Assembly: GCA_043818215.1 (NCBI GenBank)
Contig: JBDRGC010000124.1
Coordinates: forward strand, 1 to 25,964
DNA: 25,964 nt
From: JBDRGC01 sp043818215
GTDB lineage: Bacteria > Chloroflexota > Anaerolineae > Anaerolineales > UBA11858
Direction of reading: 5' to 3'
The first letter of the stretch is position 1. Each line of letters begins with the position of its first letter. A program made the translations under genes and the position numbers. Shown one piece after another: positions 21,366 through 25,964 of the stretch. The notes beneath the pieces are model-generated. The model was given only the letters and a program-made list of their open reading frames with translations, was not told the DNA's origin and ran no database searches.

Positions 21366-22123
21366 TCCTCCTTTCAGATAAGATACTTGCTCAGGTTGTG
21401 ATAAGATAAAGAAAATCGGGTGGTGGTTAGATGGTAAGTGATCACCGAATAACAAAATGCTCTAGCCGCTGTCCTCGGCAGCGGGGACGCCGCTGGGAGC
21501 ATCTCTGAAATAGCCCGTCACTTCCTTTTTTACCACTACCGAAAATCGATGATCGCCCGCGGGAGACGGGTTGGTTCGTAACACGGATTCACTCTGAAGG
21601 GCATGATGTCACGGATGAAACGGATTTTTTCGTTTTTATTTTGATACATCCATTAACTCCGCGTTATCACCTTCACTCACCTGCACTTGCCGCAGGTGCA
21701 AGTGTGACGCAAGCACAAGTGTCTGTGCTCGCCTGCACTGAGCCAGGTCGAAGTGTCCGTGTCCTATTTCAGTGCTTCCAAAGTGTGACATTGTGACCGT
21801 GTTGAGTATAGGTTAATATTGGTTGGTTTTGAACGCAATCCCAGACAACAATGGGTGCATTCCCATTTTGTGACATTTAACTAAAACAAGCCATGAAATT
21901 GTAAATGGTAAATTGTAAATGAAATGGCGCGTTGGAAAATTTAATTTAGGAATTCAAAGCGCTGACGGTCGGGCGTTAGGCCACAATGGGACCAAAATCG
22001 GTCCAAAAGCATTTACCATTCACCATTCACCATTTACAATTCTCCCGGTGATCTGGGATTGCGTACCGTTACTCCAACCACCGTCACATTTTGGGATTGC
22101 ACCCTCCTACAATTAATGCCCAG

Positions 22124-22154
22124 TTGTAAGACGATTTTCCAAATCGTCCTACAA
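22124..22154. repeat. Hairpin, 14-bp arms with one mismatch; flanked by a 14-bp direct repeat
   Basis: TTGTAAGACGATTT / AAATCGTCCTACAA with a 3-nt loop. The sequence cctacaattaatgc occurs at 22106-22119 and again at 22148-22161. Confidence 0.75.
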
Positions 22155-22170
22155 TTAATGCTTAAACGCA

Positions 22171-22212
22171 AGTCTCCACCGGGGTGGTGAGGAGAATCCG
22201 GTGGAGACTTTT
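22171..22212 (+). promoter_or_regulatory. Hairpin with short T-run upstream of a tiny ORF
   Basis: AGTCTCCACCGG (22171-22182) pairs exactly with CCGGTGGAGACT (22198-22209), followed by TTT. It sits 6 bp before a perfect AGGAGG ribosome site, a layout like a leader, attenuator or riboregulator. Confidence 0.55.
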
Positions 22213-22231
22213 ACCAAAGGAGGAAACAGCG

Positions 22232-22288
22232 ATGAATGAAGAAAACCGTTCCCCATTCCTATTTAAAATAATACCAGATGCAGGCTGA
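22232..22288 (+). CDS. Possible 18-aa small ORF with strong ribosome site
   Basis: ATG 22232 reads MNEENRSPFLFKIIPDAG then TGA. AAAGGAGG (22217-22224) sits 7 nt upstream, the best Shine-Dalgarno in this otherwise non-coding 1.2 kb, and a 12-bp hairpin precedes it. The peptide has no membrane helix and matches nothing I recognise. It could be a small protein, a leader peptide, or the 5' remnant of a lost gene. No promoter is evident. Confidence 0.35.
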   Translation: MNEENRSPFLFKIIPDAG

Positions 22289-22379
22289 ATTCCAGATTGT
22301 CAAAGGTCACAATTTAGGGGTGATGTTGCTCACTCGGTAAGTCGTTGACAAGTTAGGAGTTCAGCCCCTTTGTGAAATA

Positions 22380-22474
22380 GAACACGGATGACACGGATTT
22401 AGCGGATATACGCGGATTTTTTCTTTCAAGTTTTTTATCCGCGTATATCCGCCTGATCCGCGTTATCCGCGTTC
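22380..22474. repeat. 95-bp inverted repeat with about 38-bp arms
   Basis: The inner 16 bp (gcggatatacgcggat, 22402-22417, against 22437-22452) is perfect. Outside it the arms remain largely complementary out to gaac/gttc, with about six mismatches, around a T-rich 19-nt loop. It lies 14 bp beyond the histidine kinase stop and could end its transcript. Confidence 0.85.
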
Positions 22475-22488
22475 TATTCAACCAACTT

Positions 22489-23862
22489 TCAGCAGCCGTC
22501 TGACCGATTGGGTTCGATGGTGGGCAACGTAAACCAAAAAGTGCTGCCCTCTCCTAACTTGCTGCTCATTCCAATTTCTCCACCCATGAATTCTACCAGC
22601 CGTTTGGTGACATTCAGCCCCAGCCCCCAGCCAGTTTGCTCGCGGACAGTTTGAGCTTCGGAGCGGAAGAACTGGGCGAAAAGCCTGGCCTGGTCTTCCT
22701 CGCTGATGCCAATGCCGGTATCAATGACCTCCACGCAAATGTGGCTGTCTTTCAGGGAAGCGCGGACGGTGATCTGCCCTCCCTCGGGTGTGTATTTCCA
22801 GGCATTGCTGATCAGGTTAGTGAGTACTTGAATCAGGCGATTGGGATCAGCGTAGATGCGGGGCAGGGTGGCCGGGACATCAGTTTCCAGAGTTTGAGAT
22901 TTCTCTTCGAATTTCTGCCGCAGGCTGTTGATGGTTTCGTCCACGTAGCCGTGCAGAGGCAGGAAAGCGGGGGCGAGGCTGAGTTTGCCGCGCTCGATTC
23001 GGGAGATGTCTGAAAGATCGGAGATCAACGCAGCCATACGTTCAACGTTGTTGCGGATAACGTTCAAAAAATTGGCTTGCTGTTCGTTGACGGTTCCTAC
23101 GATTCCCTTCTGTAGCAGGTCAGTGTAACCTTTGATAGAGGTCAGGGGAATGCGCAGTTCGTGAGTCACGATGGAGACAAACTGTGATTTGGACTCGTTG
23201 GCTTGCTGGACAGCCTGGTATAGGTGGGCGTTTTCGATGGCCACCGCGGCCTGCGCTGCGAAGGCGTTCAACAGGTCGAGATCATCGTTGGTGAAGATGC
23301 CCGGCTGAGCGCGGTTGTCTACATAGATCACGCCGATGATGGTGCCGCGGGTGCGCAGGGGGGCACATAGGATAGAGCGCAGGGCGTAGAAGACCACGGA
23401 TTCCTGTCCAGCAACGCGGTGGTCGTTTTGGGCATCGGTGATGACAATACCCTTGTCGTTCCCGATCACAGATTGGATGAGTGTGCGGCTGATTTGCATA
23501 TCTTCTCGCTGGAGGGTTTCCCGCTCGATATTGCGGGCCGCTCGCAGGTTGAGATTCCCGCTGTCAGGGTCGATCAGGGTGAGGCAGCCGCGCTCGGCGC
23601 CGGTCACTTGGATGACGGCATCCAATAACTGTGTGAGCACATCGTCCAGGTTGAGATATTCCCCCAGGCTTTGCGAAACGCGGCACAGGGCTGACAGACG
23701 TCCGGGTTCGGAATCTCGTTCGAGAGAGCCTTCCAGCTGTGTCAGGTGTTCCCGCGCGGTTTGAATCGCAGCCCGCGTCTGCACCGGGAGTGTTTGCTTG
23801 CTGAGATATGATAACGAGGTTCGGAGGTCTTGCAAGGCGTCGAGATTAGTTTTATCAGGCAT
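22489..23862 (-). CDS. GAF-domain sensor histidine kinase
   Basis: 457 aa, no membrane segment. A short helical N-terminus is followed by a GAF sensor domain (about 70-212; LRSILCAPLRTRGTIIGVIYVDN is typical). The HisKA dimer domain has phospho-acceptor His234 (VTHELRIPLTSIKGY), and the HATPase has Asn353 (NLISNAWKYTPEGG), DTGIGI (381-386), FFRSE and GWGLGL (411-416). It is complete and probably active as a cytoplasmic sensor kinase. There is no response regulator next to it, so it is an orphan kinase. The ligand of the GAF domain is unknown. It starts 9 bp after the SCP2-like gene and is probably co-transcribed with it; no clear ribosome site precedes ATG 23862. Confidence 0.93.
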   Translation of the reverse strand: MPDKTNLDALQDLRTSLSYLSKQTLPVQTRAAIQTAREHLTQLEGSLERDSEPGRLSALCRVSQSLGEYLNLDDVLTQLLDAVIQVTGAERGCLTLIDPDSGNLNLRAARNIERETLQREDMQISRTLIQSVIGNDKGIVITDAQNDHRVAGQESVVFYALRSILCAPLRTRGTIIGVIYVDNRAQPGIFTNDDLDLLNAFAAQAAVAIENAHLYQAVQQANESKSQFVSIVTHELRIPLTSIKGYTDLLQKGIVGTVNEQQANFLNVIRNNVERMAALISDLSDISRIERGKLSLAPAFLPLHGYVDETINSLRQKFEEKSQTLETDVPATLPRIYADPNRLIQVLTNLISNAWKYTPEGGQITVRASLKDSHICVEVIDTGIGISEEDQARLFAQFFRSEAQTVREQTGWGLGLNVTKRLVEFMGGEIGMSSKLGEGSTFWFTLPTIEPNRSDGC

Positions 23863-23871
23863 AGGGTATTT

Positions 23872-24288
23872 TTATTCCGGAAATTCCGTGTTGATTGCCT
23901 TGCAGCAACGCACAAATTCGAGCACGACGGGGACATTGCGCATCATATATGCCATGCTGCCCTGGACGCGTAGTTTTCGGGTAATCATGGCTTGCATGGG
24001 ATCCAGTTCACCTTTCAATAGGCGGGCAAGGTTCTCGTAAGGCGCGCTGAGTACAAAGGCTGGTTTGACACCGGCACGTTGGCTTTCCTCGACCACGAAA
24101 GCAGCGCGGCACTCGCCGTGCCACAGGTCGATGTACAGCAGCATTGACTCAGTCAACGGGCCGCCCGGCTCGACGTTGAACATGATATCTCCCTCCCATT
24201 TTCGGGCAATGCGGGCGTATTTCTCGTCGGAGTTGAGTTTGTCTTTGAGAGCTTGTAGCCATTCGTCACTGGGGAATTTTATTGACAT
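23872..24288 (-). CDS. SCP-2-like sterol/lipid-binding domain protein
   Basis: 138 aa, a single small domain. It opens with FPSDEWLQALKDKLNSDEKY, and the C-terminal LLKGELDPMQAMITRKLRVQGSMAYMMRN is characteristic of the SCP2 sterol-transfer fold (the DPMQAxxxxKLxVxG stretch forms one wall of the hydrophobic cavity). It probably binds a lipid or acyl compound in the cytoplasm; no catalytic motif is seen. GAGG lies 8 nt before ATG 24288. The GAF histidine kinase follows by 9 bp, suggesting the pair is expressed together, possibly with the SCP2 protein presenting a ligand. That functional link is inference. Confidence 0.85.
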   Translation of the reverse strand: MSIKFPSDEWLQALKDKLNSDEKYARIARKWEGDIMFNVEPGGPLTESMLLYIDLWHGECRAAFVVEESQRAGVKPAFVLSAPYENLARLLKGELDPMQAMITRKLRVQGSMAYMMRNVPVVLEFVRCCKAINTEFPE

Positions 24289-24361
24289 AGGGTGCCTCGT
24301 TTACTTGCATTTGTTAGAATTTGTTGGGTCTCTGGGATTTCGCGTGGCGTTGCTCGCGGCA

Positions 24362-24434
24362 TCCCTAATCCCCCCCGGCCCCCAAGCTTGGGGAGACGCG
24401 GTTTCTCCCTCGGCAATTTGAGGAGGTTGGGGAA
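24362..24434. repeat. GC-rich dispersed repeat, copy C (opposite orientation, degenerate)
   Basis: Contains the reverse complement of the ttgggggccggggggcatt block of copies A and B (here aatcccccccggcccccaag), with a divergent remainder ending in ggttggggaac. Confidence 0.65.
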
Positions 24435-24444
24435 CTGTAGCGAT

Positions 24445-25743
24445 TTAAGTGAGGTTACACCTTGCTGATGATATAAATTGCCTGATTTTACTACAACTTA
24501 GTGATGGCCTAAAGTCAATTAACATCCATAAGATTAGGCTAACAAGGAGCCCGTTTCGCAAGTTTAGTAAAAGTACGCCCAAGAGGTGGATATCAAGAAG
24601 CAATTTAAAGCCGATGGGGAAGATCATGATGGTTAGACTGAAAATAACTATCAGTAAACTGGCATACCGGAATCTCAGTAGAGGGACAAAAGGTAATACC
24701 CAGATTATATATTGTGGAGAAAAAACCTTGTTTGTAGCAATGAAGGTTAGAAGAGTAATGACAATATATGCCACTAGACTGTCGGTGGGGATAAGTCCAT
24801 AACGGTTACGTTCCTTGCTAAAATGTCCAAAACAGCTTGCAAACACAATCGCAGACGAAAACATGACTACATAGGGTATCCATCGAATTGCGATGTTTAC
24901 ATAGGGAGAGACGAGATGGAATGCGCCATAGTTAGAGACGACTTTTGCCGGGCCGTATTCCAATCCCAATCCCAGTACCTGGCCTATCAAAATCAGCCCG
25001 CCAAACAAGCTTTCTATTTCTAGACCACGATGTTGGTGGTAAGAAAGAAACAAGTTTAGCCAATTCGGGGAAAGCACAAAGAAAGGGATTAATGGTAATA
25101 CGCTTAGTATTCCTCCTAAAATGAAACGTTTTAGGGAGCGGGTATCTTTGTTAACGATGAGAAATATGCCAAAGATAGGGATGATGAAAAGTGGGTAGAG
25201 TTTTGCAGCGACCGCGATTCCAATACAGAAGCCAGTTATAGTTGGTATGCCGGCTATAAAAAAATAAAGCGCGAGGAATGTCAACAAAGCTGGAAACAAG
25301 TCGTAACGCCACGGTAGCAATGGCGCACAAATTATCAGTGCTACCGTCAAAATGGCTATAGGCTTCACTCTCTCCCGAGCCTGAGGCTGCCAGCGCGGCA
25401 TTAAAAATAGAATGGTTGATGCTATAGCTAAACTAAATAATATGTTTTCCAGGAGATAAAGCTTGATATATTGGTGGAGTGATACTTCTTGTCCAAATGC
25501 CAACCAGTGAGGTATACAAAAGGCCAATAAAGCCAGGGGAGGGTACTCCATATCATAGTCGCGATATGGAATTTCTCCATTGAGAAATTGTGTTGAATAC
25601 TCGAAATATATCTCTATAGAATCATCATGCCAATCAGTGTATAACTCGTATGCAAAAAGAGAGATGATCGCTAATCCCACTAGTTGGACGATAATCAACC
25701 CTAAGATAGTGAGTCGATTGTTAGCCGTGTTATTTGTCTGCAT
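24445..25743 (-). CDS. Integral membrane glycosyltransferase, GT87/DUF2029-like
   Basis: 432 aa with roughly ten hydrophobic helices. The first periplasmic loop holds GEIPYRDYDMEYPPLALLAF (56-75), matching the conserved PYxDxxxEYPP signature of polyprenyl-phosphate-sugar-dependent mannosyltransferases (GT-C fold), where the acidic residues are thought to be catalytic. The protein would transfer a sugar from a lipid carrier to an acceptor on the outer face of the membrane. The acceptor is unknown. The codon usage is more AT-rich than in most flanking genes. No strong ribosome site precedes ATG 25743. The partial membrane-protein gene upstream ends 110 bp earlier on the same strand and may be related to it (surface glycan locus). 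Confidence 0.85.
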   Translation of the reverse strand: MQTNNTANNRLTILGLIIVQLVGLAIISLFAYELYTDWHDDSIEIYFEYSTQFLNGEIPYRDYDMEYPPLALLAFCIPHWLAFGQEVSLHQYIKLYLLENILFSLAIASTILFLMPRWQPQARERVKPIAILTVALIICAPLLPWRYDLFPALLTFLALYFFIAGIPTITGFCIGIAVAAKLYPLFIIPIFGIFLIVNKDTRSLKRFILGGILSVLPLIPFFVLSPNWLNLFLSYHQHRGLEIESLFGGLILIGQVLGLGLEYGPAKVVSNYGAFHLVSPYVNIAIRWIPYVVMFSSAIVFASCFGHFSKERNRYGLIPTDSLVAYIVITLLTFIATNKVFSPQYIIWVLPFVPLLRFRYASLLIVIFSLTIMIFPIGFKLLLDIHLLGVLLLNLRNGLLVSLILWMLIDFRPSLSCSKIRQFISSARCNLT

Positions 25744-25852
25744 AGTTCACTTGCTTTGATGGATGAAATTGTTACTTGTTCAAAGAACAGCTCATAAGGT
25801 CGCTACTTTCCTCTTCGATGTTCAGTTGGCAGAGTCTGTTCCTGTTCGATTA

Positions 25853-25964
25853 TCACTCCCACCGGGCTTGGGATTCTCCTGGAGCAGCCTTAGGGAAAAG
25901 ATAGAAAAGTGCCATAGGAATAATTATGAAGCTCAGAGGAAGCAATTGACGCACTTCTTTGATG
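25853..25964 (-). CDS. C-terminal fragment of a membrane protein (start beyond window)
   Basis: An open frame of 36 codons enters from the right edge and ends at TGA (25853-25855). It reads IKEVRQLLPLSFIIIPMALFYLFPKA and ends in a short polar tail. The hydrophobic stretch is long enough for one membrane helix. The other two frames stop sooner or look non-coding. Too short for a family assignment. Confidence 0.5.
   Translation of the reverse strand, partial: IKEVRQLLPLSFIIIPMALFYLFPKAAPGESQARWE

Larger units (their letters stand above)
21284..22488. other. Gene-poor region, 1.2 kb, dense in inverted repeats
   Basis: No standard gene is seen. Successive structures are: a 17-bp perfect inverted repeat (21319-21365), an alternative-stem region (21457-21502), degenerate 'cacggatt' phrases (21575-21630), 13-bp inverted repeats bounding 145 bp (21897-22041), a hairpin (22124-22154), a 12-bp hairpin followed by a tiny ORF (22171-22288), and a 38-bp-arm inverted repeat (22380-22474). 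It separates two convergent units (sdhCDAB and the histidine kinase). Confidence 0.65.

Noticed and set aside
21919..22116. 65-codon + strand ORF
   Set aside because: Built from inverted-repeat sequence, no ribosome site, low-complexity translation.
22286..22340. Read-through of the TGA of the 18-aa ORF (selenocysteine or frameshift)
   Set aside because: The frame stays open for only about 19 more codons, and no SECIS-like hairpin follows the TGA.
24449..24802. Plus-strand ORF opposite the GT87 gene
   Set aside because: Shadow of the minus-strand membrane protein, which has the GT87 signature and helices.

Overview
The window looks like a chromosomal segment of an aerobic or facultatively respiring bacterium. 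The best guess is Chloroflexota, class Anaerolineae: it has Thr/Pro-rich lipoprotein linkers, a cytochrome b6 plus subunit IV/c-cytochrome arrangement, DUF711, ArsR-DUF2087 and GT87 proteins, and many short intergenic tandem repeats. The taxonomic call is inference from gene content only. No tRNA, rRNA, IS element, integrase or CRISPR array was found.

Layout. 1-446: start of a lipoprotein running off the left edge (-). 611-1780: AAA/DUF4143 ATPase (-). 2257-4998 (+): SDR-type L-threonine 3-dehydrogenase, a poorly characterised protein of the 'quinate 5-dehydrogenase' annotation family, and an ArsR-DUF2087 regulator with a consensus promoter and a large inverted-repeat operator. 5062-12418 (all -): DUF711 protein, CcrM-type GANTC DNA methyltransferase, SpoU/TrmH RNA methyltransferase, macro-domain protein, a candidate restriction endonuclease and a 748-aa zinc-ribbon DNA methyltransferase. 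The last three look like one operon, a probable restriction-modification module. 12659-14435 (-): HAD phosphatase and MoaA. 14721-17088 (-): Rieske protein, cytochrome b6-type protein and a subunit IV/di-heme cytochrome c fusion, in that transcription order, forming a quinol:cytochrome c reductase. 17871-21230 (+): sdhCDAB succinate dehydrogenase. These two respiratory operons diverge from a 782-bp region. 21231-22488 carries almost no coding sequence but holds many inverted repeats. 22489-24288 (-): SCP2-like protein and a GAF histidine kinase. 24445-25743 (-): GT87-type membrane glycosyltransferase. 25853-25964: C-terminal end of another membrane protein (-).

Two things stand out. First, intergenic DNA is repeatedly occupied by 7-8-bp tandem arrays whose unit differs by locus. 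Those beside the CcrM-type gene carry a GANTC site in almost every unit, those in front of two unrelated genes use the same CCAATCTA unit in the same orientation, and the one in front of the Rieske gene carries GATC in 16 of 19 units. Second, the 8909-12418 operon pairs an alpha-order DNA methyltransferase holding three CxxC-rich zinc modules with a compact nuclease candidate and a macro-domain protein.

Metabolically, sdhCDAB feeds electrons to the quinone pool and the adjacent reductase passes them to cytochrome c. MoaA begins molybdenum cofactor synthesis, and threonine dehydrogenase handles amino-acid catabolism.
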